Notes under the pieces: generated by a model | Databases searched by the model: none | Told to the model about the DNA's origin: nothing | The model's input: the letters and a program-made list of their open reading frames with translations, nothing else | Origin: Nyssa sinensis | Lineage: Eukaryota; Streptophyta; Magnoliopsida; Cornales; Nyssaceae | Direction: 5' to 3' | NCBI GenBank assembly: GCA_008638375.1 | Contig: VIRR01000512.1 | Location: 214,001-278,000 of the forward strand | Length of the DNA stretch: 64,000 nt | Translations under genes and position numbers: made by a program | Part shown: piece by piece, positions 36,290-48,419 of the stretch | Layout of the letters: each line of letters opens with the position of its first letter | Position numbering within the stretch: position 1 is the stretch's first letter

Positions 36290-36590
36290 CACCTTCCTTA
36301 GACTACTGATCTAAAGAAAAGAAAATAGAGTTCAATATAGTAATTACTATCTATGGATATTATCAAATCCTTACTTTTATGGCTCCTAATCCTACTTAAC
36401 CACGAACATCTACAACCTATAAATAAGGCTATAAAGGTACGCTTTTAATGCATATTCAATTGCCTTCTTTCAATTATAGTCATTATTCTTTTCTAACTTC
36501 ATCATGGGAGCAGTTACCACTGGAACCATCTTGGTAGCCCTCTGACCTCGTGTTCTTGACAGGAAATTGAAGAAAAGCAGTATTCATTTA
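36290..36590 (+). mobile_element. Tat-type LTR remnant upstream of the F-box gene
   Basis: CTATAAATAAGGCTATAAAGGTACGC and the following CTTTCAATTATAGTC match the TATA and downstream region of the Tat1 and Tat2 LTRs. GGAGCAGTTACCACTGGAACC matches the conserved end region. The outer limits are approximate, and no internal region is attached. Confidence 0.6.
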
Positions 36591-37130
36591 AAAAACTGGT
36601 AGTGTCATAAATTTGAAGAAAAAAAATATCAAATTTTCAAATTCGCTGGAAACGTCCTTTTAAAGGTTAAAGATTGACATAAGAAAATGAAACTTTGTAA
36701 TTTAACTGGCATAGTATATGTTTTAAATTTTTGTAACAAATTAATAGTGTTTTAGAAACATTATTATTATTATTTTTTCAACAGAAGTTGCATTCTTATC
36801 TAGGGGAGGGTGAAAGTAAAACTCATAATTTTAAGAGATTTAATTACTGTTAATAATTTGTTATCACATCATTTGAAAAGAAAAAAATTTAATACGAGTA
36901 GCATTAGTCAAGTGTTTTAAAATTGATTGTTTGTTGTTCATTGAATGGTTGTTAGTAATTTTCTGATTCTATTGACTGACTGGGAGCCATACCCACTGCA
37001 CAGAAACAAAAATGCCTCCACAGTTAAACCATCAAATCAAACCAATAACAATCTCTGATTGCTTTAGGATGTTATCCCAACGGTCACATTTTCTGGTAGG
37101 CCGGACTTCCCTCCCTCTTTTTTGCTTGTG

Positions 37131-37180
<50 letters not shown>

Positions 37181-38201
37181 ACAGTTGCTTGTATCCACAC
37201 AAAAATTATACTCAAACCCCTCTTTACCTGTAAACCGCCCATCCCCATCAATCAGATAAATAACACAGTTCACTATTTCTCATTTTTATTTTTGACCAGT
37301 ACCTGGTTGTTATTGAGCCTAAGTCAGAGAAATAGATAGAGAGAGGGAGACACGGAGGCAGGGAAGGAAGTAAGAATTTGACGGACTGAAGAGAGGACGA
37401 CGGACCTTCTACCAAGTTCCATCATCTTCTTCTTCAATATCCTCCTTCGCGTTAGCCCACCAGATTCTCGTTTCTTTGTTATCTCCTTCTTTTGTATAAT
37501 ATTTTATACGGATCTTGAACTTCTTGTAGGTTGCACCAAAATTTTGCTTCAATCTGAACTACCCTTATCTCTTCCTGACCTTATTGTTTGCAAATATTTG
37601 TCTCTTTGTTTCAAAAAACCTCAAAGATTTGGAGATACGGGTCTTTGTATCTAGGCTCATTTTTATCTCCTTGGGATTTTCAGGTGTCAGAAATCCAAAA
37701 TAGATCTACATTCCCACCTAATTAGCTTTCTGGGGTCATTCAAAAGTACGCATTAACTGTGTCTATTCTGTCAAGTTTTTTTCCCGCTTAGTTATCCTCT
37801 CACAGTTTCTATATACATATTAAATATATGTGTGTGACAGCTTGGGGTGTCTATAAAGTATAGTTCTCCAATACAAGCCATTTTTATATAAGCAAAGAAG
37901 GCATTCTTGCCTTTTTTGGGGTTGATTTATGTGACTTCCACCCAAGTCTTTCCTTTGAACTGTGAGGTGTTTGCAGATAAACGCTCCCTCTATTCTATTT
38001 AAACTTTAACGACGAGCCCCACTATTGGGTTTGGTGGGCTCGTCCAAAGAATAAAAACCCATATTTTGAAAGGCATTTAAGGGGTTGTGAAGAAGAGAAG
38101 ACAATCGAGTTTCTTCTTATGCAATTGGTTCCTTACTTTTAATCCTCCCTTATCATTTATGTTGAACTCGAATCGACCTACTAAAGAATACCCCTTTTAA
38201 A
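36591..38201 (+). other. Upstream region of the F-box gene
   Basis: No coding region is seen. A pure (GA)n tract at 37133-37177, a second purine-rich stretch at 37326-37402 and pyrimidine-rich sequence at 37405-37490 are typical of plant core promoters and 5' leaders. The exact transcript start and any leader intron cannot be fixed from sequence alone. Confidence 0.5.
37133..37177 (+). repeat. (GA)n microsatellite
   Basis: About 22 uninterrupted GA units, roughly 1 kb before the F-box start codon. GA repeats are common near plant promoters. Confidence 0.95.
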
Positions 38202-39646
38202 ATGCTTTTCTTCTTCATAAGTTGCGTCTCTTTTATCCTCCTCTATAAGTCCCTTCCTCTCAAGCCACTACTACTATTGGCGTATGAGACGAGATTGTTG
38301 TCACTCTGGTTTTGGAAAGATTTATCCTTTTTCTCCATTACTAAGTCAATAAAGAATATCATTTGCTATAGTTTCGTTCAAATTCCCTCAAAAATGTTAT
38401 TAAACAAAAAGACTTTTAGTTCGAAAGTTGAAAATGTTGAGGTGACAACAACGGAGATGTCTGTGTTGGATTTGCCTGATTTGGTATTAGAATGCATTAT
38501 TGAGAGGCTTCCACCTGATGGGCTTTTTAGTATGGCAGGTGTGTGCAGTTCTTTGAGAGATAAATGTATAAGTGACCACCTTTGGGAAAGGCACATGAAA
38601 CAGAAATGGGGTCGGCTTATTGGTCCGGCGGCCTACCGGGAGTGGAGGTGGCATATAGCCTCGAGAAAGGATTCCGACTTCCTTGAGACGGTCAGGGGAA
38701 GAGGCTTGATTAGGTCTTTTTCTCTTCTGTGGCCTCTTTCTTTACTCAGATCATCCCTTGACAATAGTCGCAAGAAGAGTAGTGTCGTCCCAGTTGACTC
38801 TATTATGTCTTGGTATCTTGCTCTTGAGACTGGCAAGTTTTGGTTTCCAGCTCAGGTCTATAATCGCGAGGTATTGACTGTGACCTTAAGCTTGATTCCA
38901 CCAAATCTATTGTTTGTCCATCTTTAATGTTTAATTTCTGAGGCTATATATAAAAATCAACTTGTTTTCTTTTGAAATCAATATATTTTTTTCTTTTTTC
39001 CATAACCAAGAAGTGTTTATGTTGTTTTTCAGGAAGGGCATGTTGGGTTTATGTTGTCTTGCTATGATGCCGAGCTTAGCTATAATCCCCGTACTGACAC
39101 TTTCCAGGCCAGGTAATTACCCTGAATCTCAATAATATTCATCCTTGGTTTTATTGATTCTGGAAAGGAATAACACTGTGGTTGAAGTTGGTATGGTTTT
39201 TTGTGTTGCAGGTACCCACCACACGGAAGGAGGGCAGTTGGAGAAGAGAAGGGCGTGACCTGGGATAGGTTAAGGGCACCCCCTGTTGATACTTCTCCCC
39301 ACGATCTTTATATCTCTAACTGTTTAAATGAATTACGCCCTGGTGATCACATTGAGATTCAGTGGAGAAGAAACAAAGAATTCCCTTATGGTTTGTTCTT
39401 CATACCATCTCCTTCTGTTTGTTTTGAATTATTATTATTTTTTACTTGTTTTCAGATTGTGTCACAATATCCATTTGGGATAGGGGCTTGTTTGGCATAT
39501 TTCCAAAGTTTTTATTATATTATATTTAATTTGGGATAGTGTACTGGTAAACGATTCCTCTAATATATATGGAAGAAATATCTCAAAGAAACATCATGGA
39601 AGAATGAGTGCGGTGTTGATAGAAATGATTTTCCCATGTGTAATAT

Positions 39647-39685
<39 letters not shown>

Positions 39686-41077
39686 GAGGTGACAAATATC
39701 CATCATACTAATGAACTTCTTTTCAGGAACTGGTGGCACCCATTTCTTTTTTAAAACTTTTAAATTTGGAGTCATGTCAACACTGGTTTCCAACTAGATA
39801 TCCAAATTTCATTTATTTTGTTTCCTCGTGGTGGTGTATAATCAGTCTTGTCAAATGGAGAACATATAGATCGAAGCATTATTGAATTGTGTTTGAGACA
39901 CAACCTTAATTAATTTTTGGACCGTACCCTTGTGATTGTAACAAATGTATATGGGTTTTCTGATTAATGAATATGTGCAGGTTGGTGGTATGGCATTGTA
40001 GGTCACTTGGAATTGTGTGGCGGGAATGACGATTACTGTCGTTGTCACGACGCTGGTAAGCTGTTCTCTCTCATATTTTTCCCTTGCAAGGCTATAGAGA
40101 TGGGAAGAATTAATTTTCTCCCCTATTAAATAGAAAACTCATGGAAGAGAGATGAGGGAGATTGTTGCTCATATTTTTTTTTTTTTTAAATTCAATGCAT
40201 CCTTCAGAATGTGGTGGAGATGTCTTTTAAGTTTATCATTACCAATGGGGGTCCCCAACACGTACTAATCGTTATCAGTGTCTTAATTTTATCCAACATT
40301 GTCATAACTTTTTGGTCTCAGTGGAAATATTAAGGCCAACTAGGCTGAAAGAAACTTTGTTTTGTTTTTCTGTTATACGCACAGTAGAATTGCTTCTCCC
40401 GGCAGTTGAGTTGTCACTATTAGATTACGACCCCATTGCTAATCTTCTTTATAGTTTTCCCTCATTGGTTTCTTTTGCTTTTTTGCTTTCACTATTCTAC
40501 TTTATGAATTTTAGAGACCCATTCTCACTCACCAAAACTTTAAAATTTTAATTACATCTATATATGTTGTGATTTTCCAGTTCAAGTCCACAACACGTTG
40601 TACTTTGGATAATGCCTATTGATAGAAATATTCATTTTCCATATATACTTGGAATTGGCTGTGAATAATTAAATTATTCTAAAGGATGCGATTGGATGTT
40701 GTTCGAAGCCAATATCACCTTTTTCAAATTCCAATTGGTATTTAATTTAAGATAATTGATATCGTCATCAAAATTAGAAACCTATAAAACCCACAAGCAT
40801 GTGTGTGTATTAGTGATTAAAAAGTCACAATGGATTTTTATATTTGCATGCTTACGCGAGTTCTGAGTCTTCTACCCTTTTGTTAACAGACACCATCGTG
40901 CTAGAGTTCAACCAATACACGCCTGGTTCACGGTGGAGAAGAATGTCCATTAATAGGAAAGGCCATCGGGAAGAGGGAAATGAAGCAGATGGATTTTATG
41001 GGGGAGTTAGAAAACTTCACAGGAACGATGAGATTTCTACATGGAGACGACTTTGGCCATCCAAAATCTTGGAATAG
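38202..41077 (+). CDS. F-box family protein, five exons, 396 aa
   Basis: Exons 38202-38870, 39033-39112, 39212-39390, 39981-40055 and 40890-41077 join in frame with GT..AG introns (162, 99, 590 and 834 bp). The F-box lies at residues 87-135 ([20 protein letters not shown] to [12 protein letters not shown]) and would bind SKP1 in an SCF ubiquitin ligase. Downstream are [67 protein letters not shown] and [19 protein letters not shown], the layout of Arabidopsis F-box proteins such as At2g26850 and At2g32560 (from memory). The N-terminal 27 residues are hydrophobic ([18 protein letters not shown]), as in those relatives, which favours the 38202 start over Met 65. Intron 3 holds a (TA)n tract. 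The gene looks intact; its substrate is unknown. Confidence 0.9.
39651..39680 (+). repeat. (TA)n microsatellite in F-box intron 3
   Basis: A pure (AT) dinucleotide run inside the 590-bp third intron. Confidence 0.9.
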
Positions 41078-41900
41078 GCTTTCAAAATTGACAAAGCCTA
41101 CTCCTACAACTCATCGCAGTTTGAACATTGAAGCTTATTTCCTCAATTGGAATTTCAAATTCACAAAAACAGAAGAGGGGGGGGGGGGGGAGGACTTGTT
41201 CATTTCCTTTTTCCTTTCTTCAAAAAATTATATTTGGAGAATAAACTACAAACAAGGATGCAAATTCCTCCCCACTCAAAGGAAAATCTGATGTACCATA
41301 ATTACCACCTCTAATATATAGTTTTTGGTTAGTAATCTCTTGTTCTCTGTTAGATTGGTCATAGAATGGAAAAGAGTTGGAAGTTTTAGAATTTTACTCC
41401 AAACAATTGGTGGTAAGATGCCTAGTTATTTGATTTTCTATTTTTGGTAGTGCATATCCACACAGAACAGAAACAAGTATAACTATTGTTTTCCAGACCA
41501 ATTTTGGCATCTTAAAAAAATAAAAAAATAAATCTTGTGTCAACAACTAGTTTACAACTTTGCAACAAAATTCTTATTTTTAATCCACAAAGCTCTCTCA
41601 ACACCATATATATATTTTCATGCCAAGGTTTAACGATTCTAAATATATACATGTATGCTAGCAACAATAAAATATGTGGATAGAGTCAAGGAACAAAAGA
41701 ATTTTAACTTGTTGAAAAATAGAACAATTCCTACTGCTTAGAATGATATGCAGCTCCACAGACCACTAAATATGGTAAAAAACATATAGCTTTTTACACA
41801 AGTACCACACTCTAATCTCCTCCAATGCACTAGTGTAGCACCATCTGTGGTGTTCTGCATTCTCTTTCCACGAAACAATCAATACAACTAGTGTTGCTGT
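41078..41900. other. 3' flank of the F-box gene, no gene seen
   Basis: AT-rich sequence with a 12-base G run near 41169-41180. The F-box 3' UTR should lie in its first part. No coding or repeat family is recognised. Confidence 0.5.
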
Positions 41901-41908
41901 AAAATGGT

Positions 41909-43715
41909 GCTACTTCATATAAACTTTCCCCCGGTGTTGTACAAGGGTCCAGTTCTTCAATAAGCAACTTCTAGTAAGATCCAAAATAGACGATAAAATT
42001 CCTTGACAAAAGCAGAATCCTTTATAGGAGGTCCAGTTGTTCAATAAGCAACCTTTTAGAAAGATCTGAGATGGGTGAAAAAATTCTTCACAATAGTCGG
42101 TGACAGGGGATTTTTCAAACTCCTTCCCATGGTCACTCCTTATCCTAGTAATTAGATAACCTTTTTTCATTTTTAATTCTCTTGCAAATTTTAATGATGG
42201 CATCAAACACTAAAGTCTTCTCTCTCAAATAATTCACAAATGAGTACCTAGAGAAGTCATCTACCAAGACTAGGATGTATCTCTTCCCACCAAGGCTTGT
42301 TTTCTTCATTGGACCCATTAAATCCATGTGTATTAGTTCCAATGGATGTGTGGGGGCAAGAGATGGAGATTTCTTATGAGAAACTCTTGTTTGTTTGGCC
42401 TTTTGACATGTTTCACACACCCCGAAAGGAATCTTTGCATGTGATTTTTGGATTAAGAGTAATGCTATAGCAATTATCGGATGTTTTTAATCATTCCAAG
42501 ATGCACTTCCCATTTTTATTCATTACTTTACATTCCTTTTTGGTGAAGGACACATTAAAGTTGTCAGCACATAGTTGACTAATGCTAATTAAATTAACCT
42601 TTAGTCCCTCTACATGCAACACATTCTCAAGTTTTGGAGAATCACCTAGGAAGATAGTTCCTCTTCCTAGAACATTTGACTTATTCCCTTCCCCAAAGTT
42701 GACCGCTCCCTCTTTGACTCACAAAGTTAGTGAAGAGAGCCTGGTCACCGAACATATGCCTAAAAGATCCGCTATTAAGGTACCAAGAAATTGAATTATT
42801 AGCTTTGAAGGCAGTGTGAATTACTAGACACTTATGATTGTCTTTTCTTACGCAAATTTGTTTTATTCTTGTGTATGGGTACAACATGTTATATATTGAC
42901 TTTAGATGTCTTTGGTTGACATCTATGGGTTGCTAGAGGTTTCACAAACTTTCTCATTTCTATGAATTTTTTAGTCATACTCCTAGACTTTTGGACATGA
43001 GTATTCAATTGTTGCTTTACCAAAGACAATTCCTTTTTGTGCGCATTTGACATGTATTGATGTTGAACATGTCTTTTTCTAAAGGCTACATCGCCTTCTA
43101 GGATGACCATCAACCCCACAAAAGGTACAATGAGAAACCTTGGTTTAAGTTTGGTCTTGAACTAAATATTGAGTGTTGGGTTGGGGTAGCTTCATCCCTA
43201 TTTGTTCGGAAGGAATAACCAACTTAGGCTTGAAGGTAGAAGGAATGATTTGAATGGATGAAGATGACTCGTTATACGTGTTTTTAAGAATGCCATTTAC
43301 ACTTTTAGTTAATTTAAGTTCTTCATCAAATTTTACACCTAATTCCTCCTCCTCAATCTTACAAGCCTCTGGGGACGATTTTAGATTCCCTACCTCACCC
43401 AATAGGATGTTTCTTTCTTATTCTGAAAATTCAAGTTTTTATAAGAGAGTGACCTTAACTTCTTCACGTTGACTCAATATTGTTTGGTCAAGTTGTAAGG
43501 CAACTTTTTCCTTTTCACTCAACTTTAGTTTCTTGGCTAATTTCATATTGCTTTCTTGAGATTAAGAAATTATTTAGATAATTGCACATAAGAAATTTCT
43601 ACATTAGCTTCAATTTCATTCTCACAAATCTCAAGATAATCACCCTTCATTATTCACACTTATAGGTATCTAATCAATTGCCTTTGAGATTAGGCTCTGA
43701 TACCACTTTGGTGGT
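41909..43715 (-). mobile_element. Broken Ty1/copia element, gag to integrase, minus strand
   Basis: Reading on the minus strand, a primer site TGGTATCAGAGCC (about 43705-43693) is followed by a decayed coiled-coil Gag part, a CCHC knuckle (CTFCGVDGHPRRRC, about 43130-43088), a protease-like SWYLNSGSFRHMFGDQALF (catalytic Asp of WYLDSG changed to Asn, about 42810) and integrase (VCETCQKAKQTR, PLELIHMDLMGPMK, LVLVDDFSRYSFV, RSDHGKEFE). Integrase before any reverse transcriptase is the Ty1/copia order. Many stops and frameshifts are present, and reverse transcriptase and RNase H are missing: the element stops within integrase near 41909. Confidence 0.85.
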
Positions 43716-44450
43716 TGGTCCCGTGGTGTGAAACTAACCTAGAAAGGCGGGTTGAATAGGTTTGTACTAGCTTTTTGAATTGTTTCAATTTTTCAACCAC
43801 AACACTAACAACTACTAAGATGGCACAATATATGAATTATAAATTCAATCAATATTTAACAATTATCAACAATTTAATTATAAGCTCAGTCCATCTAATA
43901 TGGTAATCATGCAATGTTCAACATACAAATCATTCAACACAAGTATAATTGATCAACTAATCCAATTCAATTGTCAATTTCACAATTCAAGTAGAAATTA
44001 AACTATGTGATCAATTATCAATTCCACAATTCATTTAACAATTCCAATTGCACAATTAAGGTTTTTAAGTATTCAATTGATGTCCAATTTCATAATTTTC
44101 GGGCAGAGCTGTTTACAGTTTTACGTGATGGTGTGTGAGTGGTGATTGGAATGTGTGGGTTGGTTTGTTCCTTGCTCGTGCGGCGAAGTCCTCTCGTTCA
44201 TTCATTTTCATATTTGCCTTAAGAGCTTGCGTAAGCCTTTGGCGCTACTTGGGTTCCTGTGTTGCATACCTAAGCTAATGGAACTCGCTTGTCCCAACTA
44301 TTTCGTTTCACCGTAATCCACCGAGTGGTTCGTTCATAAAAACCTAAATTTTTATTAAGCAGAAGCATTCAATTCTAGCAAAATGGAAATTGTAAAGCAT
44401 CAAGAGTAGGAGAGTTACAAACCGAAGTGATAACGAAGAAACCACCAAGG
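43716..44450 (-). mobile_element. Probable 5' LTR or leader of the copia element
   Basis: This follows the primer site on the minus strand's upstream side, so by position it should be LTR. It is AT-rich with repeated ACAATTCAA-type words (43850-44070). I found no second copy to compare, so the ends are not fixed. Confidence 0.35.
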
Positions 44451-44739
44451 AAAACTATCCAAGGTGTAAAACTCCAGAGCCGACCATGCTCATGGAAGAG
44501 TCCACTATGAGTGAGATTGAATTACAATGCGATGAAGAACTAGATTTAGCACCTCAAGCACTATTTTACTCAACCGTCTTCAATCTTCCCTTGAATCCAC
44601 AAGCTTCCTCCATAGTCGAAATCTTCATACTACCGGATGTTCCTTCCAATCTTAGAGTCTCTGATCGGGCCTCTTCACAATTGCAACTCCTCGCAACCTC
44701 GGTACGATCACCCAATAATGAATCCTCAAGGTAGAACTG

Positions 44740-45110
44740 GTCACCGTCTTCCATAGACTTCCGACCTCAGAATAAGAAATATATCTTGGAGCGCAAGTCT
44801 TTCAGATAGGAAAGAAATCCTACCCCAATCAGGGAAGATTATCACATATCTTTTAACCTTGACAAACAAGAAAGGAATTCTATTCAAAATAAGAAATTGC
44901 TAAAATCAATGACTCTCAACCCTATAAATAAAGGGGCCAGGTATGCTCAAAGATTCATTCAATCACATATACAATCATTCACTTTTACACATATTCTTTA
45001 TATTTATTCCCTCTTTACTGATTTGATCGTCGGAGGGTCCTCCTTCTTTTTTTTGTAGGTCCTCCTTGCCGAATTATAACCGGTGCTATTTTTTGCAGCT
45101 ATCGTTTTCC
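44740..45110 (+). mobile_element. LTR-like fragment with TATA box, gypsy type
   Basis: CCCTATAAATAAAGGGGCC (about 44919-44937) followed by TACTGATTTGATCGTCGGAGG (about 45017) resembles the TATA and R region of Tat-type LTRs, where a cleavage-site word close to ACTTAAGCATCG recurs. No internal region is attached. Limits are approximate. Confidence 0.4.
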
Positions 45111-45949
45111 ATCTTTTGAAACCCAACGAAGCCCAACGCCTCTTTTGATTCGGCCCTGGACCCCATCGCACGTCAACCACCTTTTGCTTCCTTTTTCTGT
45201 CTGTTTCCTTGTTTCCACTTTTTTGACTTTTCAAACTTTATTTCTTTTGTCTTTTTTTATTCTTTTTTTCTTTTGTATTTCTTTCCTTTTTCTTCTTTCC
45301 CTTTTTCATGCAGCCGTTCCAAGCCCAGCCCACTTCTTCCAAGTCTTTTTTTTCTTTCCCGCGCACAGCCAACAGCCGCAATATTTAAGCCATTTTTTCT
45401 ATTAGATAACGACTGAATCTTGATTCGGGTTCTTCATAGAAGTTGTAGATCTGGATGTGTAGATAATTTTATACTTTCAAATCACCTGATTTGGACTTCG
45501 GAAGCTCAAGTTATGACCCCTTGAATTTGCTGATCGGACAGGAATCCAGCTTTCCAGGCCTGACTTTGAAGCAACGTTTGGAGGCCCAAATGAATTCGGA
45601 TTTTTGCAAACCATATCTTTCGTAAAAGCTTAAAAACGTCCTCTAAAAACTTCATGAAGACCACTTTCTCATTCTGAAACTCTAACACCATCCAAACCTC
45701 AGTTGAAGCTCCATAGATCGAATCTGCCTAAAAGCTGAAAATTGTACAATACACTTCATATCTCTTCTTTTACCTTCAATGCTTCCCTAATTCAATAAAT
45801 ATATTAATTAGCTCACTTAAACAGAAAATATATCATAAAACTAAATATAAAAAAATTAAAAATATTAAACATTATGTTCTAATAATAGGGTCACATTTTA
45901 GCATTTTAATCTAATAATAGAGTATTTAGAGTGCACTTTCGCGCACTCG
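45111..45949. other. Pyrimidine-rich and unassigned intergenic sequence
   Basis: A (T/C)-rich block at 45170-45360 yields only low-complexity reading frames. The remainder shows no recognisable gene or motif; a retroelement origin is plausible but unproved. Confidence 0.4.
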
Positions 45950-46483
45950 TCACCATTGCCAGTTGAAAACCCATGACAAATATTGAAATTACTCACGAGC
46001 TTAGTTTAGCTCATATGGATTTATTCGACATATATACAGGTATTTGAATGCAATCCTGACTTTTTTGGTGATGAAGATGGATAGAGCTTTGCCCAGTTTG
46101 AGGAAGGGCGTAGGAAGCTCCATACAGGATTAGCAGTTTTGGGAAGTACTAAGGACTTGTAGTTAGTCACTTTTGTTATCATTAGTTTTGACAATATGTA
46201 CTTAAGTCCCACGGGACAACCAAGCATGTATTGTTTATAAAGTCTTAAAAGTTTTTATTATGCTCTGAATGTATAATCATGTGTACCGTTCTGAAGAGCG
46301 GCAATACCAGGCGGATGTGCGAGAAATTTAAAAGAAGGAAAAAAAAAAAAATTCATGCTACCGCAAACATAGGTAGCACCGCCATTCGGCACCATTGCTT
46401 ATGTGAGTCCACCCGACTGCCCCTGGGCCGAAGGGTGGCAGTGGCGATTCGGGATCCGCACAGGGTGGGTTTCGGGTTGTGAC
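45950..46483 (+). mobile_element. 3' fragment of a long LTR unit
   Basis: It aligns with the ends of units B and D: CAGTTGAAAACCCATGAC, ACTCACGAGCTTAGTTTAGCTCA, an acceptor ACAGGTATTTG, the word AAGTCTTAAAAGTTTTTATTATGCTCTGAATGT in diverged form, and the terminus GGTGGGTTTCGGGTTGTGAC. The 5' three quarters are missing, so this is a truncated copy. Confidence 0.7.
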
Positions 46484-47303
46484 CCGAATGGTCGGAGAAG
46501 AGAGTTTGAGATCGAGCAGAGAAGAGATTGAGAAGAAATTGTGGTACTGGTCAGTTTTGCAATGAAGCGGATAAGAGAGGTTGCGATTGAGTAGAGTGAG
46601 ATTGAGATGAAATCATGGGAATGGTCGAGTTGTGATGGAGTGGTGAAGAAAGAAGCACGAATAATTGCAGAGAACAGAGAAGAAAGCGAGAGTATGTCTA
46701 TTAGGGTTACGAAATGGTAGAACTAAAAAGTGAAAATGGTTAAAAATTGGGGGAAGGTTATTTTTGTCAAATAAAAATGTAAAAAAAATTATGAGAAAAC
46801 ACTGCAAGGCTTTCTGTATCATTATATATAGTATAGATATAGATATAGATACCAAAAAGAAAATATTTTGTTATGTTGTTGGAAATAATTCTTTTACAAT
46901 GGTGTTGCATTACCTACATAAATTTGTGAATTCACAAATAATTCTACCATTACCTAAAATATTTTATTTAATTCCTCCAAATAATCCTTTCATGACTGTA
47001 TAATTTTTATTTAAAAAAAAAAAAAAAGAAGAAAAAACTAACATGCATTCTGTTCTCACTATCAAATTCATAATTCGAAAATCTACAATTTCATGATAAG
47101 ACACTGAACTATGAAACAATTTGTTTTGAATAGATTGCTTATTCTCATTAACTCTTACCCGCTCTTCACTCTCAAATAAAAATTAAAAAATTACAATCAT
47201 AAGAAAAAGAAAATCATCAACCCACAAAGTTACAGTATTATATGAATATTTAGAAAATTGAAGCCAGAAATTATGAAGAAATTTTGTTGAGACTATTGTT
47301 CAT
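46484..47303. other. Intergenic region before the DUF1645 gene's 3' end
   Basis: Purine-rich sequence to about 46700, then AT-rich sequence with a short (ATAGAT)n run near 46830 and a poly(A) run near 47015. No gene is seen. The DUF1645 3' UTR should lie in the last few hundred bases. Confidence 0.45.
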
Positions 47304-48419
47304 TCAGTTCATGTTCCCCGGACTTTCAAATCCATAACCCAAACAAAGCCTCAATCTTGGCCTGTATTGTGCTAGTGTCATCTTGGGCTCTTCATTCACC
47401 TTTTTCTTGTTTGCATTTCGCTTAAAGTTGAAGCTGAAATTCTTGAAGTAAGTTGGTTTCCACAGTGCTGCAATTTGATCTCTAAGCTTGCTTTCATTCT
47501 TTTCTCTCCCAAATGATGCATACTTGAGTAGAAATCCCTTTCTTTTCTGTCGTCCGTCTTCTTCAGGGATCTCTTCTGTCTTGGTGGGCCCTTCGTGGCC
47601 CCTTTTCACATTTCTCACTCTCTTTCCACAAGTAGGAGGCGACCCCTTGAGCTTGGGTTGTATTTTTGGGCTTGGGCTTACTTGTGATGCCTTTTTGGTT
47701 CCCAGTTGATTGTTGTGGTGTCGAACCCATCTCGCATAGGCTGAACCCTTGGACTCCATTGGAACCATTTGATGACGTTGATGCGGCATCATTGGTTCCA
47801 CTTCCAAGAGGGCCCCTGATGAGGAGTCATTGGACCTAAATGGCGAAAGCGACCGAGCCCGCCTGTGAATGTGATGGCTTTTCCCCTTCTTTTCTTCTTC
47901 CTTAACCTTATCTAAAGCAGCCATGAAGGGATCAAAGTCATCATTCCACATGCTCCGCCATGAAAATGGAATTTTAAGCACTGAACTCGGGGACCTAGGT
48001 GAAGAAGCAGTTGAGTTTTGGTTGGCAAACTGAAGCCTGGGTGGGAGCTTGAGAGGCACAACTTGGCCATCTCGAAAAAGTTCATCTGCAAATGCCATTG
48101 TAGGAAGAGGAAGTGAGTAGTCCCTCACCCCATGCTGCTGCTGCTGCTGCTGCTGCTGATCATTATCCAACAATGGATTTGGATACTCAAAACGCTGGCT
48201 TGTTTCAAATTCGAAACCATCAAGACAAAAGTTTCTACTGGTCTCAAATTCAAAGTTATCAAAATTGGAATTCATGACATTTTCATTAGTGTTTGGTGTT
48301 GCTTTGATGGGACTAGTCGGGGCGCTGTAGAAGTGCATGCTGCAATCACTTGGGCTGTTGGGTGCACTACTCAAATACAAAGAATGATTTGGTGTTGTAG
48401 TTTGAGATGTGAATTCCAT
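47304..48419 (-). CDS. DUF1645 family protein, 371 aa
   Basis: A single uninterrupted frame of a plant-specific nuclear/unknown family (Pfam DUF1645, PF07816); a rice relative affects grain size and stress response. Visible marks are the N-terminal SAPNSPSDCSMHFYSAPTSP, a Gln run (8 residues), FADELFRDGQVVPLKLPPRL (the family's hallmark), PFSWRSMWNDDFDPFMAALD, an RRARSLSPFR motif, and a basic C-terminus (KRKGFLLKYASFGRE, RDQIAALWKPTYFKNFSF). I start at ATG 48419 (MEFTSQTT). The ten codons before it follow TTTAATTGCAG, a splice-acceptor-like site, so a 5' UTR intron is likely. No breaks are seen; it is one of two intact host genes here. Confidence 0.88.
   Translation of the reverse strand: MEFTSQTTTPNHSLYLSSAPNSPSDCSMHFYSAPTSPIKATPNTNENVMNSNFDNFEFETSRNFCLDGFEFETSQRFEYPNPLLDNDQQQQQQQQHGVRDYSLPLPTMAFADELFRDGQVVPLKLPPRLQFANQNSTASSPRSPSSVLKIPFSWRSMWNDDFDPFMAALDKVKEEEKKGKSHHIHRRARSLSPFRSNDSSSGALLEVEPMMPHQRHQMVPMESKGSAYARWVRHHNNQLGTKKASQVSPSPKIQPKLKGSPPTCGKRVRNVKRGHEGPTKTEEIPEEDGRQKRKGFLLKYASFGREKNESKLRDQIAALWKPTYFKNFSFNFKRNANKKKVNEEPKMTLAQYRPRLRLCLGYGFESPGNMN

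Noticed and set aside
44486..44734. 82-codon plus-strand ORF
   Set aside because: No recognisable domain, flanked by LTR-like fragments; most likely chance.
45145..45405. Leu/Phe-rich small ORF
   Set aside because: Translation of a pyrimidine-rich tract; no start context, homology or conserved motif.
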